Shown here one piece after another: positions 44,094-52,966 of a DNA stretch of 64,000 nucleotides. Both the position numbers and the translations under genes were made by a program. Numbering within the stretch: position 1 is the first letter of the stretch; each line of letters opens with the position of its first letter. Under the pieces are notes generated by a model. It was not told the DNA's origin and did no database searches. It was given only the letters and a program-made list of their open reading frames with translations. Location of the stretch: assembly GCF_013403925.1 (NCBI RefSeq), contig NZ_JABFDJ010000002.1, forward strand, positions 62,001 through 126,000, written 5' to 3'. The stretch comes from Winogradskyella wichelsiae (GTDB lineage: Bacteria; Bacteroidota; Bacteroidia; Flavobacteriales; Flavobacteriaceae).

Positions 44094-45071
44094 ATGAAGA
44101 CAATTCAATTTAGAGAAGCTATTTGCGAAGCCATGAGCGAAGAAATGCGCAGAGATGAGAGTGTTTATCTTATGGGCGAAGAAGTAGCAGAATATAATGG
44201 TGCCTATAAAGCATCTAAAGGTATGTTAGATGAGTTTGGTGCAAAACGTGTAATTGACACACCAATTGCAGAGCTTGGTTTTGCAGGTATTGCTATTGGA
44301 TCTACTATGACAGGCAACCGTCCTATTGTAGAATATATGACGTTTAACTTCTCTTTGGTTGGTATTGACCAAATTATAAATAACGCAGCAAAAATTAGAC
44401 AAATGTCTGGTGGACAGTTTAAATGTCCTATCGTATTTAGAGGACCAACAGCTTCTGCAGGTCAATTAGGTGCAACACACTCTCAGGCTTTTGAAAATTG
44501 GTTTGCTAATACACCAGGTCTTAAAGTTATTGTTCCTTCTAATCCTTACGATGCAAAGGGGTTATTAAAAGCAGCAATTAGAGATGACGATCCAGTTATT
44601 TTTATGGAAAGTGAGCAAATGTATGGTGACAAAGGCGAAATACCAGAAGGAGAATATACGGTACCTATTGGAGTTGCTGAAATTAAACGAGAAGGTACAG
44701 ATGTAACTATTGTATCTTTTGGTAAAATTATAAAAGAAGCATATAAAGCTGCAGATGAATTGGCTAAAGAAGGTATTTCTTGCGAGATTATAGATTTACG
44801 TACCGTTCGTCCGTTAGACAAAGAAGCTATTTTAAAGTCTGTTAAGAAAACAAATCGCTTAGTTGTTTTAGAAGAAGCTTGGCCTTTTGGAAATGTTTCA
44901 ACAGAAATTACTTATATTGTGCAATCTGAAGCATTTGATTATCTAGATGCACCAGTAGTAAAAATAAATACAGCAGATACACCTGCGCCTTATTCACCTG
45001 TATTATTAGCAGAATGGTTACCTAATAGTGACAGTGTTGTTAAAGCAGTAAAAAAGGTTATGTACAAATAA
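44094..45071 (+). CDS. pdhB: Pyruvate dehydrogenase E1 component, beta subunit
   Basis: A 325-residue transketolase-type subunit. EAICEAMSEEMRRDESVYLMGEEVAEYNGAYKASKG at the N-terminus, HSQAFENWFANTPGLKVIVPS, and IIDLRTVRPLDKEAI are signature segments. With PdhA it decarboxylates pyruvate and passes the acetyl group to E2. Neither pdhA nor the E2 gene is adjacent, so the complex is encoded at scattered sites. A branched-chain 2-oxoacid dehydrogenase is the alternative; sequence motifs favour pyruvate. Confidence 0.9.
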   Translation: MKTIQFREAICEAMSEEMRRDESVYLMGEEVAEYNGAYKASKGMLDEFGAKRVIDTPIAELGFAGIAIGSTMTGNRPIVEYMTFNFSLVGIDQIINNAAKIRQMSGGQFKCPIVFRGPTASAGQLGATHSQAFENWFANTPGLKVIVPSNPYDAKGLLKAAIRDDDPVIFMESEQMYGDKGEIPEGEYTVPIGVAEIKREGTDVTIVSFGKIIKEAYKAADELAKEGISCEIIDLRTVRPLDKEAILKSVKKTNRLVVLEEAWPFGNVSTEITYIVQSEAFDYLDAPVVKINTADTPAPYSPVLLAEWLPNSDSVVKAVKKVMYK

Positions 45072-45158
45072 ATTGCAGATTTCTGCGTTTAATAAACTTC
45101 ATTGGCGACCCTCAAGCTTAATTTAGCATGGTTGTTGATGAAGTTTATTTTTTTTAAT

Positions 45159-47669
45159 ATGAGATTAAAACTACTTATTCCGTTTCTAGTTCTTGGATTT
45201 TTTTCTGCAATGGCACAGACCAAAGTTAGCGGCCATGTTTTTGATGAAAACAATGAACCTCTACCTTTTGTAAATGTCCTTTTTAAAGGATCTACTGAAG
45301 GCACAATTACCAATGAAGATGGTAAATTCTATTTAGAATCAGAAAATAATTGGAACACCTTAACAGTTTCATTCATTGGTTTTGAAGTCTTAGAAATTCC
45401 ATTAACCAAACGCGTTAATTACGATTTAAAATATATTCTTAAAGAAGAAGCGTCATCTTTAGATGAAGTCCTTATTGTTACTGGAAAACAATCTAAAAAA
45501 GCCTCAGAAAATCCTGCAATTAGAATTTTACAAAAGATTTGGGAACGTAAAAGAAAAAATGGTCTCAATCAATTTAAACAATACGAATACGACCAATACG
45601 AAAAAGTTGAATTTGACCTCAACACTATAGATAGCGCACTTATAAAAAGCAAGTTATTTAAAGGAATGGAATTTGTCTTTAATGAAGTTGATACTTCTAA
45701 GGTTACAGGAAAAACCTACTTACCTATTTTCTTAAATGAGTCTGTTAAGAAAATAACCGGAGACAATATTATTAATAAAAAGCATGAAGAATTAATTGGT
45801 AATAAAAACTCTGGTTTTAGTAATAATCAAATGATCATTGATTTTATCGATGATTTATATTCTGAATATAATGTTTATGACAATTACTTAAAGTTTTTCG
45901 ATAAAAGTTTTGTTAGTCCATTGAGTAGAACAGGTATTCAAACTTACAACTACGTCTTATCAGACAGTGCTTACATTGGCGACAAATGGTGTTATAATAT
46001 CATTTATTACCCTAGACGAAAAAATGAACTCACATTTAAAGGTGATTTTTGGGTTAACGATAGCACTTATGCTATCAAAGAAATTAATCTTCAAGCTTCC
46101 AAAAGCGCAAATATAAACTGGGTTAAGGAAATTTATATTGAACAAGAGTTTGAAGTTTTAAATGACTCCGTATTTCTTATAAAACGTGATTATTTTCTTT
46201 CAGACTTTTCTGTAAATAAAAAAGAAGAATCGAGAGGTTTATACGGAAAGCGAACCACCATTTATGATAATTATAAATTTAATCAGCCCAAGGACCCAAA
46301 ATCTTACGACAAGGTAGTTTATAATTATGATGAAGATATTTATAACCGAGAGGATGACTTTTGGCAAACCAATAGACTTGAAGCCTTAAGTAAAGATGAA
46401 AAAGGGGTTTACAAAATGCTAGATACACTTAAAACAGTTAAGAAATTTAAGCGTTTGTATAACCTTGGTAGCATACTTGCATCTGGGTATATTGAGTTCC
46501 CTAGTGTTAACTTAGATTACGGCCCTATTTTTTCAACATTCGGTTATAATGAAGTTGAAGGAGTTAGACTAAGAGGAGGAGGAAGAACTTATTTTGGGCC
46601 TAACGATTTATGGAGAGTCGAAGGGTTTTTAGCATATGGCTTTAACGATGATAAATTTAAGTACGGTGTTTCAGGAAAATGGTTATTAGACAAACGAAGT
46701 AGACTTACCGTATTTGGAGGAAATAGACGAGATATAGAACAGATAGGAGCTAGTTTAACGAGTTCTTCTGACGTTTTAGGTCGAAGCTTAGCTTCTTCTG
46801 CCGTTATTGGCACAGGAACTAATGATAAGCTTTCAAATATTAACCTTACTAATTTTGGAGCTTCAATAGAGCCACTACGTAATTTTGAAATCCGTGTTGA
46901 TGGAAGTTTTAGAACTTTAAGTTCTGCTTCACCAACTTTTAGTTTGGATTACAACGATCCTGAATCTTCAACTGGAATAGCTTCTGAAGTTAATCAATTT
47001 GAATCCCGATTTTCTTTAGGCTATTTCCCTAAAAGACAAATGACAGGTTTTGGTGTAGAGCGTCAAAATAAAAATGATGATTTTGCTCGACTTTTTGCTC
47101 AAGTCAGTCACGGTAATCAAGATTGGTTTAATAGTGATTTTGATTATACTAAATTACAATTTTCATATGTGCAACCATGGCAAGTTGGCGGGTTTGGAAG
47201 ATTAGTAACTTCTGTAGAGTTGGGTAAGACTTTCGGAGAAGTACCACTAGGATTGCTTAGCATTGTTCCTGGTAACCAATCTTATTTTTCAATATACAAT
47301 ACATTTACACAATTAGATTATTATGAATTTGTTACCGACACATATAGTTCTGTACATTTAGAGCATAATTTTAACGGTCGCGTTTTTTCTCGCATTCCAT
47401 TCTTAAAAAAATATAATCTTAGAGCTATTTTAGGATTAAGAGGAGTTTGGGGAGAGTTATCTGATGAAAATAGAGCTTTAAATAGTACCGGTAACCCAAT
47501 GGAAATTGAATTAGTAGCACCAAATACACGTATGTATTACGAGTATAGTTTTGGTGTCGCTAATATCTTCAAAATATTAAGGCTAGATTTCAACTTTAGA
47601 GGTAACTATTTAGACCGACCAGATGCAAGAGCTTTTGGAATTACGGGTAGTTTTGGCTTTTATTTTTAA
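45159..47669 (+). CDS. DUF5686 outer-membrane protein with carboxypeptidase-regulatory-like N-terminal domain
   Basis: An 836-residue outer-membrane protein. The ATG at 45159 begins a signal peptide (MRLKLLIPFLVLGFFSAMA); the longer frame adds 19 residues before it and is disfavoured. The first ~85 mature residues are a CarboxypepD_reg-like sandwich (KVSGHVFDENNEPLPFVNVLF). The DUF5686 region follows, then a strand-rich part ending in GITGSFGFYF, as in outer-membrane barrels. Function is unknown. It starts 87 bp after pdhB and ends at a strong bidirectional terminator. Confidence 0.85.
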   Translation: MRLKLLIPFLVLGFFSAMAQTKVSGHVFDENNEPLPFVNVLFKGSTEGTITNEDGKFYLESENNWNTLTVSFIGFEVLEIPLTKRVNYDLKYILKEEASSLDEVLIVTGKQSKKASENPAIRILQKIWERKRKNGLNQFKQYEYDQYEKVEFDLNTIDSALIKSKLFKGMEFVFNEVDTSKVTGKTYLPIFLNESVKKITGDNIINKKHEELIGNKNSGFSNNQMIIDFIDDLYSEYNVYDNYLKFFDKSFVSPLSRTGIQTYNYVLSDSAYIGDKWCYNIIYYPRRKNELTFKGDFWVNDSTYAIKEINLQASKSANINWVKEIYIEQEFEVLNDSVFLIKRDYFLSDFSVNKKEESRGLYGKRTTIYDNYKFNQPKDPKSYDKVVYNYDEDIYNREDDFWQTNRLEALSKDEKGVYKMLDTLKTVKKFKRLYNLGSILASGYIEFPSVNLDYGPIFSTFGYNEVEGVRLRGGGRTYFGPNDLWRVEGFLAYGFNDDKFKYGVSGKWLLDKRSRLTVFGGNRRDIEQIGASLTSSSDVLGRSLASSAVIGTGTNDKLSNINLTNFGASIEPLRNFEIRVDGSFRTLSSASPTFSLDYNDPESSTGIASEVNQFESRFSLGYFPKRQMTGFGVERQNKNDDFARLFAQVSHGNQDWFNSDFDYTKLQFSYVQPWQVGGFGRLVTSVELGKTFGEVPLGLLSIVPGNQSYFSIYNTFTQLDYYEFVTDTYSSVHLEHNFNGRVFSRIPFLKKYNLRAILGLRGVWGELSDENRALNSTGNPMEIELVAPNTRMYYEYSFGVANIFKILRLDFNFRGNYLDRPDARAFGITGSFGFYF

Positions 47670-47672
47670 CAT

Positions 47673-47716
47673 AAAAAGAAAAACGATTTACTTCATTGTA
47701 AATCGTTTTTCTTTTT
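47673..47716. terminator. Bidirectional intrinsic terminator
   Basis: AAAAAGAAAAACGATTTAC pairs with GTAAATCGTTTTTCTTTTT (19 bp, loop TTCATT). It lies between the convergent DUF5686 and cysM genes and can end both. Confidence 0.93.
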
Positions 47717-47733
47717 ATTATCGGATTTATCTT

Positions 47734-48612
47734 TTACTCAAATAAATCTGAAGACAAATAACGATCACCTCTATCACAAATAATACAAACTACAATTCCG
47801 CTTTCTAATTCATTGACTAATTTTAAAGCTGCTGCTGTAGCTCCACCACTACTCATCCCTGCCAATATTCCTTCTTCTTTTGCTAATCTTCTCGTCATTT
47901 CTATAGCTTCATCTTTACTAACTTCTATAGTTTGATCTACTTTAGAGGCGTCAAATATTTTAGGTAAATATTCTAAAGGCCATTTTCTAATCCCTGGTAT
48001 TTTTGAGCCATCCGTTGGTTGTACTCCTACTATTTTTATTTCCGAATTTTGTTCTTTCAAATAAGTAGATGTCCCCATTATTGTTCCCGTTGTCCCCATA
48101 GAAGACACAAAATGCGTTATTGTGCCATTGGTATCTCTCCATATCTCTGGACCTGTTGTTTTATAATGTGCTTTCCAATTATCTTCGTTTGCAAATTGAT
48201 TAAATGAAAAATAAGCCTCATCCTCAACCTTGGCCACAGCATAATCTCTAGCTCCTTCAATACCATCTGGATGCAAAGTAACTGTAGCCCCGTAAGCACG
48301 CATAGTTTGCACACGCTCTTTAGTTGCTGTGTCTGGCATTACAAGTTCTATATTAAGCTTAAAAATACTTGCAATCATCGCTAAAGCAATACCTGTGTTA
48401 CCGCTTGTCGCTTCAATTAATTTTGAAGATTTGTCGATTTTTTTTGAATCAAGAGCACTTTTAATCATATTATAAGCTGCTCTATCTTTTACGCTACCTC
48501 CGGGGTTATTTCCTTCGAGTTTAAAGTATAAACTTACATTAGGATTTGTATTTAAAGCTATTGACTTAACAATAGGGGTATTTCCTATCTGATCTATTAA
48601 AGTCTTATTCAT
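47734..48612 (-). CDS. cysM: Cysteine synthase (O-acetylserine sulfhydrylase), CysM type
   Basis: A 292-residue PLP enzyme that makes cysteine from O-acetylserine and sulfide. The PLP Lys is in NPGGSVKDRAAYNMI; EATSGNTGIALAMIAS and SSMGTTGTIMGTSTYLKE are the substrate and phosphate loops. The length and GIRKWPLEYLPKIFD are typical of CysM. Its ATG overlaps the cysE stop by 4 bp, so both cysteine enzymes are made together. It uses the sulfide from the sulfite reductase encoded 15 kb away. Confidence 0.93.
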   Translation of the reverse strand: MNKTLIDQIGNTPIVKSIALNTNPNVSLYFKLEGNNPGGSVKDRAAYNMIKSALDSKKIDKSSKLIEATSGNTGIALAMIASIFKLNIELVMPDTATKERVQTMRAYGATVTLHPDGIEGARDYAVAKVEDEAYFSFNQFANEDNWKAHYKTTGPEIWRDTNGTITHFVSSMGTTGTIMGTSTYLKEQNSEIKIVGVQPTDGSKIPGIRKWPLEYLPKIFDASKVDQTIEVSKDEAIEMTRRLAKEEGILAGMSSGGATAAALKLVNELESGIVVCIICDRGDRYLSSDLFE

Positions 48613-49403
48613 ATTATTTTTTTTTCTTTTGAAAAAATTTCAATCTTATAATTGTGTGTTACCACAGAGTTTGCTGGAATAGATTTTGTCAACCATGTAT
48701 TACCACCAATAACACTGCTCTCACCAATAATAGTGTCCCCCCCTAAAATAGTGGCATTAGCGTATATGGTTACATTCTGTTCAATGGTTGGATGCCGCTT
48801 GGTATTTTGGTGTTGCTTTTTAACGGTTAACGCCCCCAGAGTAACACCTTGATAAACCTTTACATTATTATGTATTTCGGTAGTTTCTCCGATAACCACA
48901 CCAGTACCATGATCTATAAAAAAGGAGGCGCCAATTGTAGCTCCAGGATGGATATCTATACCTGTAACAGAATGTGCATATTCTGTCATTAATCTAGGTA
49001 TTAAAGGCAAATTAAGTTTATAAAAAACTCTAGCCATTCTATAAATTGCAATGGTAAAAAACCCTGGATAAGCTAGATATATTTCTTCTATAGATTGAGA
49101 AGCAGGATCATTATTAAAAATAGCCTCTGCATCTTTCTTTAAACTTGAATATAAATCTGGAATATTATTCTTAAAATCATCCCAACGTTGACATGGCATA
49201 TCCTTAATTTTAGGACAAGCCATATTCCGTATTTTTACAAATAAAATTTCTAATTCCTTTAAAGCCTCTTCTGCATTTGTATCACAATCATAAAAAGCCT
49301 TAAAAAGCAACTTGGTAAAACGTTGCGACTCTTCCTTTAAAGTCATAGAAACTTTGATTGTTTCTTTATGCTGATTGATAACTTTTACAATGTCTGAATT
49401 CAT
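48609..49403 (-). CDS. cysE: Serine O-acetyltransferase
   Basis: A 264-residue enzyme that acetylates serine to O-acetylserine. The C-terminal half is a hexapeptide-repeat beta-helix: HSVTGIDIHPGATIGASFFI, DHGTGVVIGETTEIHNNVKV and YQGVTLGALT, carrying the catalytic His and acetyl-CoA site. The N-terminal helical part is long, with internal Cys residues. The ATG at 49403 is chosen over an upstream TTG. It forms a two-gene operon with cysM. Confidence 0.93.
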   Translation of the reverse strand: MNSDIVKVINQHKETIKVSMTLKEESQRFTKLLFKAFYDCDTNAEEALKELEILFVKIRNMACPKIKDMPCQRWDDFKNNIPDLYSSLKKDAEAIFNNDPASQSIEEIYLAYPGFFTIAIYRMARVFYKLNLPLIPRLMTEYAHSVTGIDIHPGATIGASFFIDHGTGVVIGETTEIHNNVKVYQGVTLGALTVKKQHQNTKRHPTIEQNVTIYANATILGGDTIIGESSVIGGNTWLTKSIPANSVVTHNYKIEIFSKEKKII

Positions 49404-49433
49404 ACTTAAATATCTATTTTCAATTAAGTACAA

Positions 49434-49749
49434 GTTGAATTATCGCATTGTACACTATAGGTTAAACGAAATTAGTGAAACTATTTGAACAAGAAAAGCA
49501 CAGCATAATAAATAAGATTTAGCTTCGTCTTTTAATTAATTTAGTCCTTATGTCGTTAATTTTTAGCAAACCTAAATGTATGTGGCAAAAATAAATTAAG
49601 GTATTAGATAATCGTTAAGTTAGCATATACTTAAAGTCGAACATAATTAATTGTCTAACTCATACAATATATTATCTTTGCTATACTTATTTAACAGAGA
49701 ATATAATAACGGTTCTTAGTAATATAGAACTCCCAAATACAATTTAAAC
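49434..49749. other. Divergent intergenic region with a good ppa promoter
   Basis: On the plus strand ATTG (49650-49653), a 19-bp spacer and a perfect -7 TATCTTTG (49673-49680) make one of the better promoters in the window, ~70 bp upstream of ppa. On the cysE side no clear -7 box or CCTA-N9-TAGG operator was seen; only CCTATAG resembles a half-site. No gene was found. Confidence 0.55.
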
Positions 49750-50283
49750 ATGTCAGAATCAGAATCAGAAGAATTAACTTTCGATGTATTAATTGAAATA
49801 CCTAAAGGAAGTCGTAACAAATATGAATACGATTTTACTTTGAATAAAATTAGGTTTGACCGTATGCTTTTTTCATCAATGATGTACCCTGGTGATTATG
49901 GTTTTATTCCAGAAACATTAGCATTAGATAGCGATCCTTTAGATGTATTAGTCTTAGGTCACCAGCCTACATACCCAATGGTTGTAATGGAAGTTAGACC
50001 AATTGGTGTTTTTCACATGACAGATGAAAAAGGACCAGATGAAAAAATTATTTGTGTACCAGTTTCAGATCCAATTTGGAGTAGCAACAGAGATATAAGC
50101 GACTTAAACCCGCATAGATTAAAAGAAATCGAGCACTTTTTCCGAGTATATAAAGACTTAGAAAAGAAAAAAGTTGATGTTGGTGGATGGGGAGATGCTG
50201 AAGAAGCAGTTAAGATTTATCATGAATGTATAGAGCGTTATGATGAGAGCGAACACAAGAAGAAACGCACTTTTACAATCTAG
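49750..50283 (+). CDS. ppa: Soluble inorganic pyrophosphatase, family I
   Basis: A 177-residue enzyme that hydrolyses pyrophosphate in the cytoplasm. YPGDYGFIPETLALDSDPLDVLVLG holds the metal-binding Asp residues, with IEIPKGSRNKYEYD upstream and HFFRVYKDLEKKKVDVGGW downstream. Length is normal. It lies directly upstream of the membrane-bound pyrophosphatase hppA, separated by a terminator hairpin. Confidence 0.96.
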   Translation: MSESESEELTFDVLIEIPKGSRNKYEYDFTLNKIRFDRMLFSSMMYPGDYGFIPETLALDSDPLDVLVLGHQPTYPMVVMEVRPIGVFHMTDEKGPDEKIICVPVSDPIWSSNRDISDLNPHRLKEIEHFFRVYKDLEKKKVDVGGWGDAEEAVKIYHECIERYDESEHKKKRTFTI

Positions 50284-50326
50284 TATCCATATTTAGGAAT
50301 TAAAGATTTTTTAACGTAATACTATT

Positions 50327-50362
50327 AAAAAAGCAATATCAAGCAATTGATATTGCTTTTTT
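50327..50362 (+). terminator. Intrinsic terminator after ppa
   Basis: AAAAAAGCAATATCAA pairs with TTGATATTGCTTTTTT (16 bp, loop GCAA). It separates ppa from hppA transcription, though read-through is possible. Confidence 0.88.
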
Positions 50363-50429
50363 CGTAAAATAAAGTTTCATTTCACTACATTTACTATGCT
50401 GAAAATCAATTAACACTAAATATTTTAAT

Positions 50430-52829
50430 ATGGAATCAATAATGATTTATATGCCACTTGTACTGGCGCTTTTAGGTTTAGTTTACATGCTAGTAAAGAA
50501 ATCTTGGGTAATGAAACAAGATGCTGGCGATGGTAAAATGAAAGAAATTTCAGATCACATCTACAAAGGTGCATTAGCTTTCTTAAATGCCGAATACAAA
50601 TTGCTTGCTGTATTTGTCTTAATAATTTCAGCACTATTAGCAATCGTTTCTTTTATAGTACCAACCACACATTGGTTAATTATAATTGCTTTTATTTTCG
50701 GTGCTATATTCTCTGCATACGCCGGAAACATAGGAATGAAAATTGCAACAAAAACAAATGTAAGAACAACACAAGCCGCTCGTACCAGCTTGCCCAATGC
50801 GCTTAAAATTTCTTTTGGAGGCGGTACCGTTATGGGACTTGGTGTAGCAGGTTTAGCCGTACTAGGTTTAACTGCTTTCTTTATTTTCTTCTTCTGGTTT
50901 TTTATGGGAAGTGAATGGACAAACACTATGGATATGACCATCGTATTAGAAACTCTTGCTGGATTTTCTCTAGGCGCAGAATCTATCGCTTTATTTGCAA
51001 GAGTTGGTGGTGGGATTTACACTAAAGCGGCTGACGTTGGTGCAGATTTAGTTGGTAAAGTGGAAGCTGGAATCCCAGAAGATGACCCTCGTAATCCCGC
51101 AACTATTGCAGATAACGTTGGTGATAATGTTGGTGATGTTGCTGGTATGGGTGCCGATTTATTTGGTTCTTATGTTGCTACAGTTTTAGCCGCCATGGTT
51201 CTAGGTAATTATATTATTAAAGATATGGGAGGTGCAATCAATGATGCCTTTGGTGGCATTGGTCCAATCTTATTACCTATGGCTATTGCTGGTGTCGGAA
51301 TCATTATTTCTATCATTGGAACTTTGTTAGTAAAAATTAAAAATAATGATGCTAAAGAAGCTCAAGTTATGGGAGCTTTAAATATTGGTAACTGGACATC
51401 AATTGTATTAGTCGCTATTTCTTGTTTTCTACTAGTAAATTGGATGTTACCAGAAACAATGCAAATGCATTTCTTTGGTGAAGGTTTGGTAGAAATTTCA
51501 GCAATGCGCGTATTTTATGCCACCTTAGTAGGTTTAGTTGTAGGTGCTGTTATTTCTTCTGTCACTGAATATTATACAGGATTAGGGAAAAAACCGATTC
51601 TAAAAATAGTACAACAATCCTCAACAGGGGCTGGTACAAATATTATTGCAGGTTTAGCTACAGGTATGATTTCTACATTCCCTTCTGTCCTATTATTTGC
51701 AGCAGCAATTTGGTCTTCGTACGAGTTTGCTGGTTTTTACGGTGTTGCTCTAGCGGCTTCTGCAATGATGGCAACAACAGCAATGCAATTAGCTATCGAC
51801 GCTTTTGGACCAATATCAGATAATGCAGGTGGTATTGCAGAAATGAGCGAACAAGAACCAATTGTAAGAGAACGTACAGATATCTTAGATTCCGTTGGTA
51901 ACACCACTGCTGCTACAGGTAAAGGTTTTGCCATTGCTTCTGCTGCATTAACATCCTTAGCACTGTTTGCCGCTTATGTTACATTTACAGGCATTGATGG
52001 CATTAACATATTTAAAGCGCCTGTTTTAGCGATGCTATTTGTTGGCGGGATGGTTCCTGTTGTTTTTTCAGCTTTAGTGATGAATGCCGTAGGTAAAGCA
52101 GCTATGGAAATGGTACATGAAGTCCGACGTCAGTTTAGAGATATCCCAGGAATTATGGAAGGAACAGGACAGCCAGAATATGATAAATGCGTTGCTATTT
52201 CTACTAAGGCATCTTTAAAAGAAATGATGTTACCTGGTCTATTAACGATCGGCTTCCCTTTAGTCATTGCTTTTATTCCTATGTTATTTGGCATGAATAA
52301 TCTAGCAATTGCTGAAATGTTAGGTGGTTATATGGCTGGTGTTACCGTTTCTGGTGTACTTTGGGCAATCTTCCAAAACAATGCTGGTGGAGCTTGGGAT
52401 AATGCTAAAAAATCTTTTGAAGCAGGAGTTGAAATCAATGGAGAAATGATATATAAAGGCTCTGAAGCACACAAAGCAGCTGTAACTGGAGATACTGTTG
52501 GAGATCCTTTTAAAGATACTTCTGGCCCTTCAATGAACATCTTAATAAAACTAACTTGCTTAATAGGTTTAGTTATTGCTCCAATCTTGGGTGGTCATAG
52601 TGAAGAAATTGGTTTAGCTACAATAAGCAATGCTGTTAAAGTTACTAGATCCATAACCATAGAAACAAATGACGATGGTACAATGAATGAAAAAGCTTCT
52701 GCACAAGTAACGACAACTTATATAGAAAATGGACAAACCGTTATTCTTGAAAAATCTTTTGAAGGTACATTAAACGAAGTGACTAAAGACTCTAGTGCTT
52801 ATGCTAAAGCACAGAAGGAAAAGAAATAA
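50430..52829 (+). CDS. hppA: Membrane-bound ion-pumping pyrophosphatase
   Basis: A 799-residue integral membrane protein with about 16 helices that couples pyrophosphate hydrolysis to H+ and/or Na+ transport. The active site has [20 protein letters not shown] and [29 protein letters not shown] has Ala where potassium-independent enzymes have Lys, so it should be potassium-dependent. After the last helix there is an extra ~65-residue hydrophilic tail ([18 protein letters not shown], then [18 protein letters not shown]). Which ion it pumps cannot be decided from sequence alone. Confidence 0.95.
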   Translation: MESIMIYMPLVLALLGLVYMLVKKSWVMKQDAGDGKMKEISDHIYKGALAFLNAEYKLLAVFVLIISALLAIVSFIVPTTHWLIIIAFIFGAIFSAYAGNIGMKIATKTNVRTTQAARTSLPNALKISFGGGTVMGLGVAGLAVLGLTAFFIFFFWFFMGSEWTNTMDMTIVLETLAGFSLGAESIALFARVGGGIYTKAADVGADLVGKVEAGIPEDDPRNPATIADNVGDNVGDVAGMGADLFGSYVATVLAAMVLGNYIIKDMGGAINDAFGGIGPILLPMAIAGVGIIISIIGTLLVKIKNNDAKEAQVMGALNIGNWTSIVLVAISCFLLVNWMLPETMQMHFFGEGLVEISAMRVFYATLVGLVVGAVISSVTEYYTGLGKKPILKIVQQSSTGAGTNIIAGLATGMISTFPSVLLFAAAIWSSYEFAGFYGVALAASAMMATTAMQLAIDAFGPISDNAGGIAEMSEQEPIVRERTDILDSVGNTTAATGKGFAIASAALTSLALFAAYVTFTGIDGINIFKAPVLAMLFVGGMVPVVFSALVMNAVGKAAMEMVHEVRRQFRDIPGIMEGTGQPEYDKCVAISTKASLKEMMLPGLLTIGFPLVIAFIPMLFGMNNLAIAEMLGGYMAGVTVSGVLWAIFQNNAGGAWDNAKKSFEAGVEINGEMIYKGSEAHKAAVTGDTVGDPFKDTSGPSMNILIKLTCLIGLVIAPILGGHSEEIGLATISNAVKVTRSITIETNDDGTMNEKASAQVTTTYIENGQTVILEKSFEGTLNEVTKDSSAYAKAQKEKK

Positions 52830-52854
52830 TTAACCTCTTTATTTATGTGAAATT

Positions 52855-52896
52855 AAAAAGGCTTGTATTCTTTAAAAGAATACAAGCCTTTTTTTT
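52855..52896 (+). terminator. Intrinsic terminator after hppA
   Basis: AAAAAGGCTTGTATTCTTT pairs with AAAGAATACAAGCCTTTTT around a short loop, followed by T8. Probably bidirectional with the barrel operon coming from the right. Confidence 0.92.
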
Positions 52897-52966
52897 ATCT
52901 ATAATTCTTAAAAATTGAGAGATTATAAGTTTATCAATTCTTTCAAAAATAAATCACTATCATATT

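Noticed and set aside
49434..49749. CCTA-N9-TAGG sulfur operator upstream of cysE-cysM
   Set aside because: Only one CCTA half-site is present; no TAGG at the required spacing.
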